Shown here in pieces: positions 1 to 8,341 of a DNA stretch of 61,324 nucleotides. Location of the stretch: IMG/VR virus record IMGVR_UViG_3300046472_000303, positions 1 through 61,324 of that record, one strand, 5' to 3'. The position numbers and the translations under genes are program-made. Each line of letters starts with the position of its first letter. Positions within the stretch are counted from its first letter, which is position 1. Source of the DNA: a virus. The notes below the pieces were generated by a model. The model had not been told where the DNA came from. It worked only from the letters and a program-made list of their open reading frames with translations, and ran no database searches.

Positions 1-44
1 CAGGGCCCGACGGAGTTGGTGATGTCGCGGTTCTCTAGGTTCAT
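1..44 (-). CDS. Partial leftward gene, first 14 codons only
   Basis: An ATG at 44-42 overlaps the stop of the nuclease gene upstream (ATGA), the same coupling used throughout this cluster. Only 14 codons (MNLENRDITNSVGP) lie in the window, so no function can be given. Direct joining to the other end of the window would create an immediate stop. Confidence 0.6.
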   Translation of the reverse strand, partial: MNLENRDITNSVGP

Positions 45-709
45 TTCTTGGCCTCGTTGTATTGGCAGGAGGTTACGGGACAGAACCGGCACAGCGGGTT
101 GGGCCGCGCCGGGAATGATTCGCTAGCGTGCGCGTCCTGGTACCGCTGCAAGCGCGGGGCCAGGCCGTTGAACACCTTGGCGATGTCGTCGCGCGTGAGC
201 CGCTCGGGGTCACGCGTGAACTTCTTTGTCTTCGTCCAGAAGTATACCAGCTGAGCTTCCTCGATTTCCTCTGCGAGGAGCATGACGACGGCGCCGGCCA
301 GCCGCAGCTGGAGGAACTCGTCTTTCATCTTGCCGGTCTTCCAATCGAACATGATGGCGCGCTTGCCGTTGATGATGGTCAGGTCGCTGATCACCCGGCA
401 GTAGGCCGCTTTGTCGAACCAGTCGCACCCCTCGTAGTTGGCGTCGATCGCCAGCTTCTGCTCCACGATCAGCTTTCCCGGGGACGCCTTGATCGGCGCC
501 AGGTACTTGGTGAGGTGGCGGATCTGAAGGGGCAGCTGCGTGCCCTGCACCATGAACTGCTTGATGGATTGGTGCACCATGTCACCGTACTGGCTGTGCT
601 CGTTGCCGAGGTCTTTGACCGTCTTGCCGACGCTGAGCGACCAATACTTTTTGGGGCAGTTCTCGAAGCTGTCGAGGCGCGAGTACGAGAAGGCGACTGG
701 TCTGGTCAT
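41..709 (-). CDS. PD-(D/E)XK nuclease, Cas4/RecB-like with cysteine cluster
   Basis: A 222-residue protein with the core of a RecB/Cas4-type nuclease: H46, E84, D109, then the DWK motif (D122, K124). One cysteine near the N-terminus (C18) and three at the C-terminus (C207, C210, C215) match the iron-sulfur-binding pattern of Cas4/AddB-like nucleases. Known of the family: metal-dependent cleavage of DNA ends in recombination or repair. Inferred role: processing of phage DNA ends or degradation of host DNA. Its start overlaps the stop of the next upstream gene by 4 nt. No CRISPR array is present, so a Cas role is not implied. Confidence 0.87.
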   Translation of the reverse strand: MTRPVAFSYSRLDSFENCPKKYWSLSVGKTVKDLGNEHSQYGDMVHQSIKQFMVQGTQLPLQIRHLTKYLAPIKASPGKLIVEQKLAIDANYEGCDWFDKAAYCRVISDLTIINGKRAIMFDWKTGKMKDEFLQLRLAGAVVMLLAEEIEEAQLVYFWTKTKKFTRDPERLTRDDIAKVFNGLAPRLQRYQDAHASESFPARPNPLCRFCPVTSCQYNEAKK

Positions 710-936
710 TTGGGGCTCCGATACTTCGCGAAATTGTACCCCGAACCGTCGTCGTATTTCGGAACCTTGAGCAGCTTGCCGAGACGCTTCTCGTGCAGAT
801 CGTGGCCAGGAGCCTGGCAGCAGGAGCAGCCCTCGCTGCGCATGTAGTCGGCAACGGCACGGCGTACCTCGACGCGCAGCTTGGACACGGCGCGGCGCAG
901 CATCTGGTCGGCGTAGACCATTTCGTCGTGCGTCAT
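706..936 (-). CDS. Small hypothetical protein with a CxCC cluster
   Basis: A 76-residue protein, coupled by 4-nt overlaps on both sides. The N-terminal half is helical and charged; the middle holds C37, C39 and C40 followed by a histidine (HDLHEKRLGKLLKVPKYDD). The cysteines and histidine could bind a metal, but no known fold is recognised. Confidence 0.8.
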   Translation of the reverse strand: MTHDEMVYADQMLRRAVSKLRVEVRRAVADYMRSEGCSCCQAPGHDLHEKRLGKLLKVPKYDDGSGYNFAKYRSPK

Positions 937-1139
937 TCGTCCCTCCAGAAAGCCAGTAGGGCCAGCAAGTTATCCCGGCCCCGGCGCAGATACCAGAGCG
1001 TCTGCGGCTCCTCGTACGCCCAGGCGCGCATCCACATGATACCGAAGAACAGGAAGATCACCGGGAACGTGAGCAGCGCGCACGGCCAGATGAAGCACGC
1101 CCCTAAGAACCGGAACATGAACCGGATCGCGCGCTTCAC
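933..1139 (-). CDS. Small membrane protein, 68 residues
   Basis: The GTG start at 1139 overlaps the TGA of the upstream gene (GTGA), which is preferred over more distant in-frame starts whose upstream extension is a shadow of the neighbouring gene. Residues about 8-35 form one long or two short hydrophobic helices (segment FLGACFIWPCALLTFPVIF), followed by a charged cytoplasmic-type tail. Function unknown; it lies among replication-associated genes. Confidence 0.72.
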   Translation of the reverse strand: MKRAIRFMFRFLGACFIWPCALLTFPVIFLFFGIMWMRAWAYEEPQTLWYLRRGRDNLLALLAFWRDE

Positions 1140-1543
1140 GTCCGCACCACCGCCGACAGGCAGCCCCTCTTGAGCAGCTGCGTCACCGCGCTGCTGAGCC
1201 CGTGGGTGTCCAGCAGGATCTCGATCTCGCGGGTGAGCACGCCGCGGTCGATCTCCTGCGCGGGCTTCAGGTGATCGCGGATGGTGGACCACACCTTGTA
1301 CAGATGCGTGCCGGGCGCGGCGGGCGTCCCGAAGAAGGTCCCGTTGACACGCACGATCGTGCCCTTGGGCCAGCGATGCTGGAAGGGCACGGGTCGCCGG
1401 CGGCGGATAGGCTGGTCCGGCAGCATCGAAGCGCGCGCGGCGGGCTCCGGCTGGTCGGTCAGCTCCGCGCGCACGGCGCCGCGGATCTCCTCTTGGATCG
1501 CCGCCTTGATTTCCTGGCGGATCAGGTCTCGCAGAATGCTCAT
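1136..1543 (-). CDS. Hypothetical protein, 135 residues
   Basis: The start at 1543 is chosen because an AGGAGG ribosome-binding site lies just upstream and the ATG follows the previous stop closely. The N-terminus (MSILRDLIRQEIKAAIQEE) is an amphipathic helix rich in glutamate and isoleucine. The centre is basic (IRRRRPVPF) and the C-terminus helical. It could bind nucleic acid through the arginine patch, but no family is recognised. Confidence 0.78.
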   Translation of the reverse strand: MSILRDLIRQEIKAAIQEEIRGAVRAELTDQPEPAARASMLPDQPIRRRRPVPFQHRWPKGTIVRVNGTFFGTPAAPGTHLYKVWSTIRDHLKPAQEIDRGVLTREIEILLDTHGLSSAVTQLLKRGCLSAVVRT

Positions 1544-1680
1544 GGTCGTGCCTCCTGGGGCTTGAACCCGAGGCGCTGTCGCAGCGCCCCGAGCAGTGTC
1601 GGTCGCGTCGGCTTGGGCTTGCCCAGCTTCGGCGACCATCCGTGGATGGTGCCGGGACCCTTGGGTAGTCGGTAGTTCAT
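1540..1680 (-). CDS. Small basic protein, 46 residues
   Basis: The ATG at 1680 is preceded by GAGGAGG and overlaps the previous gene's stop (ATGA); its own stop overlaps the next start in the same way. The product is basic and proline-rich (RLPKGPGTIHGW, GKPKPTRPT). The two couplings and the strong ribosome-binding site are the main evidence that it is real. Confidence 0.7.
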   Translation of the reverse strand: MNYRLPKGPGTIHGWSPKLGKPKPTRPTLLGALRQRLGFKPQEARP

Positions 1681-1991
1681 TTGCGTCCGTCCTCCTCGTT
1701 GCAGACCTCGATTGCGAACCGCATCGCCATGGCCGCCACCTGGATGGCTTCCTTCTGCATGGCGGCGAGGTCGCGCCGTTTCTGGTTCGTCCACACGTGC
1801 GCCTTCAGCTCGTCGACCTCCTCGAGCAGGACCGCGAAGCCTTCGTGCGCCGAGTTGAACGCGGGCCAGTTGCCCATGGCCGTGGCGAGCTCGTTGCACA
1901 CGGCGTCGAGCACCACCTGGTCCACGTCGCGCTCTGCGTCGCGGGCCCGGCGCTGCTGGCAAGCTGGGCATGTGCATGTATCTCCGGTCAT
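1677..1991 (-). CDS. MazG-like nucleotide pyrophosphohydrolase, zinc-knuckle N-terminus (putative)
   Basis: A 104-residue protein beginning with a short cysteine pair (CTCPACQQR). The later helices carry an LLEEVDELKAHVW segment and a KEAIQVAAMAMRF segment, the spacing of acidic residues seen in the four-helix MazG/all-alpha NTP pyrophosphatase fold. Known of the family: hydrolysis of (d)NTPs to monophosphates. Inferred role: adjusting nucleotide pools or alarmones during infection, with the HD and dATP/dGTP hydrolase-like genes at 57.8-58.9 kb. The start at 1991 overlaps the previous stop (ATGA). Assignment rests on motif appearance only. Confidence 0.72.
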   Translation of the reverse strand: MTGDTCTCPACQQRRARDAERDVDQVVLDAVCNELATAMGNWPAFNSAHEGFAVLLEEVDELKAHVWTNQKRRDLAAMQKEAIQVAAMAMRFAIEVCNEEDGRK

Positions 1992-2431
1992 TGGATCACC
2001 TGTCCGTTCTGCCGCTGCCACTGCCGCACGGCCGCGCGGGCGCGGGTCACGTTGTAAGCGTCGTCGAAGTACATGGCGCTGGAGATGTAGGTGCACCGCG
2101 CGGCGCAGTACATCTTGGCGTATTTTTCGTGCGATATGGGGTCGCGCTCCAGCCTGAGCTCCAGCGCAACGCGCTCACGTTTAAACTTGTAGTTGGCCTC
2201 GTCGGTGAGCTCGCAGCGGATCTTCTCGGCCCGGCGGTCGGCGGCGGAGTACGCCGCGAGGTACTTGCCCTTCAGCAAGTTGCTGATGAACGACACGGGC
2301 ATCGTCTTGGACAGCATCTCGGCCAGCTTCATGGTCGGGGCGACCCCGCGCGGGAACGCCGCCTCGAACTTCTCCAGGCCATGGGTACAGGCGCCGGCCC
2401 GGCGCAGCTGCGCTGCTGTGATCTTCTTCAC
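1988..2431 (-). CDS. Hypothetical protein, 147 residues
   Basis: The GTG start at 2431 overlaps the previous stop (GTGA). The protein is helical and charged, with a basic middle (KFKRERVALELRLERDPISH) and two cysteines (CAARC). The N-terminus resembles a small helix-turn-helix or lysis-protein-like repeat (KLAEMLSKTMPVSFISNLLKG), but no family is confidently recognised. Confidence 0.8.
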   Translation of the reverse strand: MKKITAAQLRRAGACTHGLEKFEAAFPRGVAPTMKLAEMLSKTMPVSFISNLLKGKYLAAYSAADRRAEKIRCELTDEANYKFKRERVALELRLERDPISHEKYAKMYCAARCTYISSAMYFDDAYNVTRARAAVRQWQRQNGQVIQ

Positions 2432-2598
2432 TTTGCCTTCTCCTTCAGATGGTTAACGATCTTCCTGACTGCTTCGGTCAGCATGCCCAGGCTCCAGTCG
2501 ATGCGGGCGCTGCGGGCTTCGTGCACCGCGGCCAGCTTCTCGAGCCGGGCAACCCGGCCCTCCAGGGACTCATTTGCAGTGGCCGTAGGTAGGGCCAT
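2428..2598 (-). CDS. Short coiled-coil protein overlapping the polymerase 3' end
   Basis: A 56-residue ORF whose ATG (2598-2596) lies inside the last codons of the polymerase gene in another frame, overlapping it by 29 nt. Its TGA overlaps the GTG of the next gene (GTGA). The product has a heptad pattern (EGRVARLEKLAAVHEARSA) and a basic C-terminus (KIVNHLKEKAK). It fills the only gap between two tightly coupled genes. Function unknown. Confidence 0.65.
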   Translation of the reverse strand: MALPTATANESLEGRVARLEKLAAVHEARSARIDWSLGMLTEAVRKIVNHLKEKAK

Positions 2599-4459
2599 CG
2601 TGTATCTCCACAGCTATGGGCAGCATGGGTAGGGGCACGAACTTCTCGCACATCGCGCGCTCGATCGCCGGCTTGACCTTCGCCACCCACTCCGTGGGCA
2701 CGACCCAGATCAGCTCGTCGTGCGCCTGGTGCGCGGCGGGCATCCCGGCGCGGGCGATCCGGATCTCGGCCTTCGTGGCCACGATCCTCGCCAGAGCCTG
2801 TGTGACGTTCTCAGTGACGACGCCGCCCCAGAGGCGGCCCTTGGTAGCCTTCTTCCCCTTGCGCTTGCTGTCGTAGATCATGCGGCCGTACATGCCATCG
2901 TCCGGGTCGATGTCGATCCTGATCCCCGGATAGATGATCGGCATGCCATTGGGGAGGATGATCCGCTCGTGCACGAACACGAACGGGCCCCAGCTCACCA
3001 TGGCCTTGGGGCTCATGCAGTTCTGCACCAGCTCCTCAAGCTGGTTCCACAGCGCCGGGATCGCCGGGTACGTGTCGCGGTAGAGGTCCACGATGCGGCG
3101 GGCCTCCTGCTCGGTCATCTTCACCCCGGCCAAGCTCATGACGTTCATGAACTTCTTCCAGCCCATGCCGTAGCCCAGGCCGAGAATGCACATCTTGCCG
3201 ACGAATCTCTCGGTGATGTCGGCCTTGGTGATTGTCCTGCCGTAGACCCTGCTAGCAAACTGGCAGTAGATGTCGACGCCATTCGCGAACGCCGCGACCA
3301 GGTCCCACTGCCCCGCGAGCGTTGCCACGATGCGGGCCTCGATGTTGCTGAAGTCCGCGGCCACGACGCTGTGCCCGGCGGGCGCCTTCATCGAGCGCCG
3401 CAGGGCGCCCTTGCGCGGGTCCTTCTTGTCGGGGCGCGGCAGGTTCTGGAGATTGATCAGCTCCATGCCGCCGAAGCGCCCCGGGTGCGCCGCGTAGTAG
3501 AGCAGCGGGATCGGGAGCAGATGCTCCCCGAACAGATCCAGGTCCCAGATCTTCGTAAACCTGTCCAGGCGCTTCGCCTCGAGCGTGCTGCTAAGGACCC
3601 CACGCGCTTCGACTAGCGCGCGCACCTCGGGGTCGTCGTGCAGCCGCAGGGCTATGAACTCCTCGTCGTCCTTGGCGAAGGCGTAGGTCTCTTTGCCCGT
3701 GGTCTTGCTGAGCTTCTTGGGGGCATCCACCCCCCGCGCTTTCAACAGCTTCACGAACGTCGGCCGGGAGCGCACGTCGTCCTCGCTCACGCCCAGCGCG
3801 CCGATGCCGGCCAGGATGCCGATGTGCTTCTGGTTGAGCGCTTCGCGGGCGACGGCGATCTCCTCCAGGTCGAGCTCGAACTTCGGCCGCAGGTACTTCT
3901 TCAGTGTCAGGTCGAGCAGATCTTGCTCGTCCACCGGCAGCCACTGGCACAGCACGCGCTTGACCCCGGCCGTCAGCTCGGAATCGTTGCAGCAGTAGTT
4001 GCCGTACGAGATAAGCTCCGCCACCGTGAAGTCCGCGCGGTGCTGGCCACGGTGGTTCTCTACCTCGTGGCCCTTCTCGCCCACGCCCAGGTACTTGGCC
4101 ACAGCTGCCAGCGACATGCTCCCCGTGTACGGCACGACGTATGGCCGCGAGGCCATCATCGTGCAGAAGATCTTCGCCGCGCTCGGGATGTTGAAGTGCC
4201 ATTCCAGGATCGCGGCGTCGAACATGGCGTTATGTGCAATGAGGCGCGCACGGCCCCAGTCGACTTCGAGCAGCCGGTGCCGCATCTCGTCGAAGGTGCC
4301 GCTGTACCACTCGGCCGGCGCGTCGCCGATCTTCAAGCTGAACCCGATCACCTCGAAGCGGGGGTCGAGCACGTACTCGATGTTGGTCAGCTTGGTCAGG
4401 GAATAGTCGGTGTCGTAGTAGGTCTCGAAGTCCAGCACGACGTCGGTTAGGTCTGTCAT
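2570..4459 (-). CDS. Family A DNA polymerase with 3'-5' exonuclease
   Basis: A 629-residue replicative polymerase. The start at 4459 overlaps the previous stop (ATGA). The N-terminal exonuclease has ExoI LDFET (D10, E12), ExoII AHNAMFD and an ExoIII-like YGNYCCND. The polymerase has motif A VVAADFSNIEAR (aspartate near 369), an O-helix RFVGKM...GLGYG and motif C HDE (about 580-582). Known: template-directed DNA synthesis with proofreading; no 5' nuclease domain is present, as is usual for phage enzymes. It sits in the left arm while the primase-helicase is at 50.8 kb, so replication genes are split between two leftward blocks. Confidence 0.97.
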   Translation of the reverse strand: MTDLTDVVLDFETYYDTDYSLTKLTNIEYVLDPRFEVIGFSLKIGDAPAEWYSGTFDEMRHRLLEVDWGRARLIAHNAMFDAAILEWHFNIPSAAKIFCTMMASRPYVVPYTGSMSLAAVAKYLGVGEKGHEVENHRGQHRADFTVAELISYGNYCCNDSELTAGVKRVLCQWLPVDEQDLLDLTLKKYLRPKFELDLEEIAVAREALNQKHIGILAGIGALGVSEDDVRSRPTFVKLLKARGVDAPKKLSKTTGKETYAFAKDDEEFIALRLHDDPEVRALVEARGVLSSTLEAKRLDRFTKIWDLDLFGEHLLPIPLLYYAAHPGRFGGMELINLQNLPRPDKKDPRKGALRRSMKAPAGHSVVAADFSNIEARIVATLAGQWDLVAAFANGVDIYCQFASRVYGRTITKADITERFVGKMCILGLGYGMGWKKFMNVMSLAGVKMTEQEARRIVDLYRDTYPAIPALWNQLEELVQNCMSPKAMVSWGPFVFVHERIILPNGMPIIYPGIRIDIDPDDGMYGRMIYDSKRKGKKATKGRLWGGVVTENVTQALARIVATKAEIRIARAGMPAAHQAHDELIWVVPTEWVAKVKPAIERAMCEKFVPLPMLPIAVEIHDGPTYGHCK

Positions 4460-5208
4460 CCCTTCACACTCGCCCACTCGTTGGGTTGGTGCTCGGTGAT
4501 CCGCTTCTGAGCATAGCGATCGTCGCCGCGCGGAATCATCCAGCACTTGGCCATCGTCTCTACCATGCGGTAGACCCTATTGCGCGGGAAGGCACTCCAG
4601 TCGTGCGGCACCGCGCTTGTTCGCGGCTGCATCTCGAGCGCCAACCGCTTCTCCTCTGGCAGATACTGTACCATTTCCGGGCACATCCTGCGCAACTGGC
4701 CGGCGGTGTTGATCATCGCGATCAGCTCCTTGCACGTCTTGATCGCCGACTCGCACTCCCCGACGAGCTGGGCGTAGTTGCGCGCCCAGGACAGCAGGGT
4801 CTTGGCGTGCTCGCCGAAGGCCGCCTCGAAGGCCGCCATCGTCACGAGCGGCCCCTCCGGTGCGGGGGGCAGGTGCATGAAGGCCCGGCCCAGTAGATCG
4901 TCGCGGACCGCCGGGTTGCCCACGTACTCCGAGTTGTCCCCGAGGTGTACGGTAAGATCCTGGGCGCCCACTCCGGCGCATGGCAGGACCATTGTGGCGC
5001 CGCCCGAGAACCACGACGCGCAGCTGTAGCCGCGGCGGGTCATCTCGACGACGACCCTCTGCACCCCCGGCTCGATCAGATTGTTGAACAGCCGGGGCAT
5101 CTCCGCCTGCGCGAGCGGGAACTTCACGACGTCGTAGCAGCGGCCGAACAGCCGCTTGAAATCAAGCTCCAGGTCTTCCTTCGCCCCCATCCCTATCCGA
5201 GTTGACAT
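4456..5208 (-). CDS. Hypothetical protein next to DNA polymerase, 250 residues
   Basis: Start at 5208 chosen for the GGAGGAG site upstream; it overlaps the neighbouring membrane-protein gene by 47 nt. The protein is soluble and mixed alpha/beta, with four cysteines spread over the length and a helical middle (residues about 120-190). Directly upstream of the polymerase and coupled to it by ATGA, so a replication accessory role is possible. No motif is recognised. Confidence 0.8.
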   Translation of the reverse strand: MSTRIGMGAKEDLELDFKRLFGRCYDVVKFPLAQAEMPRLFNNLIEPGVQRVVVEMTRRGYSCASWFSGGATMVLPCAGVGAQDLTVHLGDNSEYVGNPAVRDDLLGRAFMHLPPAPEGPLVTMAAFEAAFGEHAKTLLSWARNYAQLVGECESAIKTCKELIAMINTAGQLRRMCPEMVQYLPEEKRLALEMQPRTSAVPHDWSAFPRNRVYRMVETMAKCWMIPRGDDRYAQKRITEHQPNEWASVKG

Positions 5209-5506
5209 TGCTCTCCTCCGTTACCGGCGGCCGTGCGCCGTCTTGTGGGATCATGTCGAGGTGCACGCCGTACTTCTTGTGCGCGTAGGCCGTGACCTCC
5301 ATGATGAACTGCCGCTCGTTCATTCGGTCCTTGACGAGCTGGTAGCAGCTGTTGACCAACAGGTTCATGCGCCCGGCGTGCCACTGGGCCATGCCGCGGA
5401 AGCGCAGCACGAACTTCTTGGTCATGAGGGCGACGGTGATGTAGTGGCCGACGAACACGCCGGCCACTAGCAACGCCACGCCCACGGTCAGTGGGTCAAG
5501 TTGCAT
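5162..5506 (-). CDS. Membrane-anchored hypothetical protein
   Basis: Start at 5506 (MQLDPLTVG) has a GAGG site six bases upstream, inside the overlapping gene; an ATG at 5518 is the alternative. Residues about 5-28 form one transmembrane helix (VGVALLVAGVFVGHYITVAL), followed by a basic segment and a helical cytoplasmic domain. The C-terminus overlaps the next gene by 47 nt. Function unknown. Confidence 0.75.
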   Translation of the reverse strand: MQLDPLTVGVALLVAGVFVGHYITVALMTKKFVLRFRGMAQWHAGRMNLLVNSCYQLVKDRMNERQFIMEVTAYAHKKYGVHLDMIPQDGARPPVTEESNVNSDRDGGEGRPGA

Positions 5507-5642
5507 GTTCCACCTCATCCGCGACCGCCTGCCAACCGGCGCGCGCCGTGTCGTCGAGCTCGTCCCACTCGGGCTCGCTGCAACCAGCCTCGGCTGAGGC
5601 GTCGGCGAAGATCTGGTACAAGGTCCGTGCTGTGTGCTTCAT
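5496..5642 (-). CDS. Small acidic protein, 48 residues
   Basis: The ATG at 5642 follows a GGAGGAG site. The product (MKHTARTLYQIFADASAEAG then EPEWDELDDTARAGWQAVA) is acidic and helical, with the W-x-E-L ... W-x-A-V pattern common in very small phage proteins. The stop overlaps the downstream start by 11 nt. Function unknown. Confidence 0.7.
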   Translation of the reverse strand: MKHTARTLYQIFADASAEAGCSEPEWDELDDTARAGWQAVADEVEHAT

Positions 5643-5652
5643 AGCTCCTCCA

Positions 5653-5823
5653 TTAGGGCGTGTGATGCCGGTGAACCCGGCCGTAAATGTAGCCGCCTCC
5701 GAACGCGATGATCAGGTCGACCGGGAAGGGCATGCTGTACATGCACCACCCGAAGCCTGCGACAGCGGCCAAGGTGCCGCAGACCAGGATCGTGTGCGAG
5801 ACGGGCGTTGGGATGGGTCTCAT
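5653..5823 (-). CDS. Small membrane protein, 56 residues
   Basis: The ATG at 5823 has an AGAGG site upstream and the stop lies 10 nt before the next gene. The product has two hydrophobic stretches (TILVCGTLAAVAGFGW and VDLIIAFGGGYIYG) separated by a short loop, with a histidine- and arginine-rich tail, so it is probably a two-helix inner-membrane protein. Role unknown; it is outside the lysis cassette. Confidence 0.65.
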   Translation of the reverse strand: MRPIPTPVSHTILVCGTLAAVAGFGWCMYSMPFPVDLIIAFGGGYIYGRVHRHHTP

Positions 5824-5850
5824 AGGAACCTCTTGTTGTGGGGACTCGGC

Positions 5851-7020
5851 TCAATCCTCCGACATCGGGACGTGCAGGGTCAAGCCGAACGGCGCGGTGC
5901 AGCCCTCGTTGCCGGCGATGCACCAGATCACGGGGTACCCCGGGTCCTCACCGAACGGCGTGTAGCCGTCCGTCAGGATCACCACGAAGTCCGCATCGAT
6001 GCCGCGCTTCTCGATCTCCCGGAAGATCACCGTCATGTCCGTGCCACCACCCCCGCCGCACTTGGCCTTGAGGTCGAGCAGCTCGTTCACGTCGTGGATC
6101 TCGTGGAGCTCGTCGTTGAACAGGTCTGCGTCCACGAACCCGACGTGCAGGGTCTCGGGGTTGCAGTCCGTCATGATGCCGTGCATCTCGCCGAACCAGG
6201 TCTTGATGAACGCCGGGCTGATAGACCCCGACGTGTCCACCTCGATCACGCCGACGCCGGCCTTGGACCCGGTGCGCCCCGGCATGTAGACGTGCGGGGC
6301 GATGCAGAGCTTGCGCTTGTTCGGACGGCGCCAGGTGTACTCCTCGTTGCCGATCACGTTCTGCAACGTGCGCAGGATGTGATCGGTCCATGTAACCTTT
6401 GGTTCACAGATATCGTCCACCAGCCGTTGCAACCCACCCGGCAGCGAGCCCGCGGCCTTGGCCGCCGACGCCGCCATCTTGACCGCGCGCTGGATGGTCG
6501 CCGGGTCCGGCAGCGTCGCCGGGTCCTGCGCCGGGATGTGCGTGTCCCAGTTGTCGTCGTCCTCGGGCGGGTCGGGGATCTTGGTGTAGACCTCGTCCCA
6601 CACGTCCGCCGCCGTGATCTGCGGGTTGAATAGCGAGCCCAGCGGCAGCTTGAAGCCGCCGTCGGCCAGCATCTGGTTGATGATGTAGTCCTGCGCGTGG
6701 TTGGCCTTCTTCATGTTGAAGGGCTTCATGTCGGGGCCAACGCCCAGGTCCATGTAGCCGCGGCTGCGCTCACAGTGCCGCAGCACCACGTGCATGACCT
6801 CGTGGCAGAGCACGCCGATGCGCTCGGGCACCGTGATCTGCTTGAAGAACGCGGGATTCACGTAGATCGCTCGCCCGTCGGTGCACGCCGTGGGTAGCGG
6901 CCTGCCGTGGACGGTCGTCGCCTCGTGGATCTCGAGCAGGTCGAACAGCAGCACCGCATAGAACGGCTGCTGTACCACCAGCGCGCTGATCGCGTCACTG
7001 AGTTCCGTGCTTCTGGTCAT
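5851..7020 (-). CDS. VWA protein with N-terminal metallopeptidase-like domain (DUF2201 type)
   Basis: A 389-residue protein. The start at 7020 lies inside the upstream gene (26-nt overlap). The N-terminal half has a zinc-peptidase motif HEVMH (73-77) followed by H82; the C-terminal third is a von Willebrand A domain with a MIDAS motif DTSGS near residue 260 and a later TDGYTPFG strand. Known: this arrangement (DUF2201 N-terminal plus VWA-like) usually pairs with MoxR-type AAA+ ATPases. The partner ATPase is at 8342-9442. Inferred: the set forms a metal- and ATP-dependent chaperone or remodelling complex; the substrate is unknown. Confidence 0.88.
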   Translation of the reverse strand: MTRSTELSDAISALVVQQPFYAVLLFDLLEIHEATTVHGRPLPTACTDGRAIYVNPAFFKQITVPERIGVLCHEVMHVVLRHCERSRGYMDLGVGPDMKPFNMKKANHAQDYIINQMLADGGFKLPLGSLFNPQITAADVWDEVYTKIPDPPEDDDNWDTHIPAQDPATLPDPATIQRAVKMAASAAKAAGSLPGGLQRLVDDICEPKVTWTDHILRTLQNVIGNEEYTWRRPNKRKLCIAPHVYMPGRTGSKAGVGVIEVDTSGSISPAFIKTWFGEMHGIMTDCNPETLHVGFVDADLFNDELHEIHDVNELLDLKAKCGGGGGTDMTVIFREIEKRGIDADFVVILTDGYTPFGEDPGYPVIWCIAGNEGCTAPFGLTLHVPMSED

Positions 7021-7393
7021 TGGCCAGCTCCTTGTCGAGTTGAAGAAGTAAGTTTCGCAGAGCCACCCACTGGATGTCCCCACCGTAGTACGCGCGGCGC
7101 GGATCGTTGCCGCCGCCGCCGCGGGCTGCGGCCAGCAGACCCGACAGCACTTGGTTCCGCTTCTCCTGCCGCCCCCGCCGCCGCCACGCTATCACCTCTG
7201 CGTCGAGCAGCGCGTAGGCCTTGCTCATGATGCTGTGGAACGTGCGACCGAGCTCGTCGGCTACCTCCTTGGCCGTGGCGCCCTGGCGCAGACGGTTCAT
7301 GAGGTAGACGTGATCCGTCACCAGCCACTCGGCCCGATGGTTCGCCGGCTTGTCGGGCAGCTCCATCTGCGAGGTGAATGGCTTGCGTTTCAC
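6995..7393 (-). CDS. Putative DNA-binding protein, 132 residues
   Basis: GTG at 7393 overlaps the previous stop (GTGA); a second GTG at 7399 is possible. Residues about 30-65 look like a helix-turn-helix (LRQGATAKEVADELGRTFHS), followed by a strongly basic patch (WRRRGRQEKR). Inferred: a small regulator or DNA-binding accessory protein inside the MoxR/VWA unit. The family is not recognised. Confidence 0.72.
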   Translation of the reverse strand: MKRKPFTSQMELPDKPANHRAEWLVTDHVYLMNRLRQGATAKEVADELGRTFHSIMSKAYALLDAEVIAWRRRGRQEKRNQVLSGLLAAARGGGGNDPRRAYYGGDIQWVALRNLLLQLDKELANDQKHGTQ

Positions 7394-8316
7394 GCCCACA
7401 CGTCGGGCAGCTGGGCCTCGGCCAGCAGAGCCCGGGCGTCCTCCGCCGCGGCCTTCGCCCTCATGGGGTCGTCGCGGTAGGACTCGATCGGCTTGGACAG
7501 CAGCCGCTGCTCGATCTTGTCGGCGAACTCCGCCAGCTTCGGGTTCTGGCTGAGGTTCATGTTGCGCGCCATCTGCACGAGGCCCTGCATGTTCGTGACC
7601 AGGGTGCTGTACAGACGGGTCTTCTCGCCGGCGCCGTGCCGCGCAAACTGCTCCGCGACACGCTCGAGCTCCTCCAAGAAGCGCTCCTGCATCTCCTTGA
7701 GGGCGTTGGCCACCTGGATCTCCGCCTGCGACGCGCTGCGCTGACCGAGCGCCTCCGCCAGCTCCGCCGGCACGTTGAGCCGGCTGAAGTCCGCGATGGC
7801 CGGGACAGTCCGCAGGTTCACGTTCACGCTGAACAGGCTGGGGATCTGCGATGCGTCCGGGTAGTCGTTCGCATCCGCGAGGCCGGCGAGATTACGCATC
7901 GCCTCCGCCACCCGCTGAGCCCAGACCGCCTGGAGCGCGAGCACCGACCGATCGTAGTCCTTCTTCAGGCCGTTCAGCTCCACGATGAAGTCCATCGCGG
8001 CGGTGGACGCCAGCAGCCGTTCGCCGCGCCGCGCCCCGTCTGAAGTACTGGACCACGAGAGCGTACGGTTGTACACGAAGCTCCGCAGCGCGTTGCCGAG
8101 CGTGTGCACTTCCTTCAGCTCCTGCTTGGCACCCGACAGCAGGTTCTTCACGAAGACCCCACCGTCATCCGCAGCGCCCTTGTTGGCGAGCACTTCCTTG
8201 GATGCCGTGCGGTCGGTGGACTTTCCCGACCAGGAACGAATTGCAAGATCGACCAACAGGTAGTTGGCGGCCATCGCCTCGTTGAGCGCGGTGGCCTTGT
8301 CCGGTGTGTCGGACAT
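7390..8316 (-). CDS. MoxR/VWA-associated helical protein (DUF3150-like, tentative)
   Basis: A 308-residue, mostly helical protein lying between the MoxR ATPase and the VWA gene. It has an N-terminal SWSGKSTDRTASKEVLANKG segment, a conserved-looking NDYPDASQI region near 150 and long coiled-coil-like helices at 190-250. From memory, DUF3150-type proteins occupy the same place beside phage MoxR/VWA genes; this could not be checked. Context suggests a third component of the complex. Confidence 0.82.
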   Translation of the reverse strand: MSDTPDKATALNEAMAANYLLVDLAIRSWSGKSTDRTASKEVLANKGAADDGGVFVKNLLSGAKQELKEVHTLGNALRSFVYNRTLSWSSTSDGARRGERLLASTAAMDFIVELNGLKKDYDRSVLALQAVWAQRVAEAMRNLAGLADANDYPDASQIPSLFSVNVNLRTVPAIADFSRLNVPAELAEALGQRSASQAEIQVANALKEMQERFLEELERVAEQFARHGAGEKTRLYSTLVTNMQGLVQMARNMNLSQNPKLAEFADKIEQRLLSKPIESYRDDPMRAKAAAEDARALLAEAQLPDVWA

Positions 8317-8341
8317 GGCACTCTCCTTGCCGAGCGGGGTT

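Noticed and set aside
41-709. Interpretation of the Cas4-like nuclease as part of a CRISPR system
   Set aside because: No Cas1, Cas2 or array in the window; stand-alone Cas4-like nucleases are common in phages.
128-847. Long plus-strand ORF opposite the PD-(D/E)XK nuclease
   Set aside because: Antisense shadow of the nuclease and its neighbour; composition rich in arginine, histidine and valine as expected from reversed GC-rich codons.
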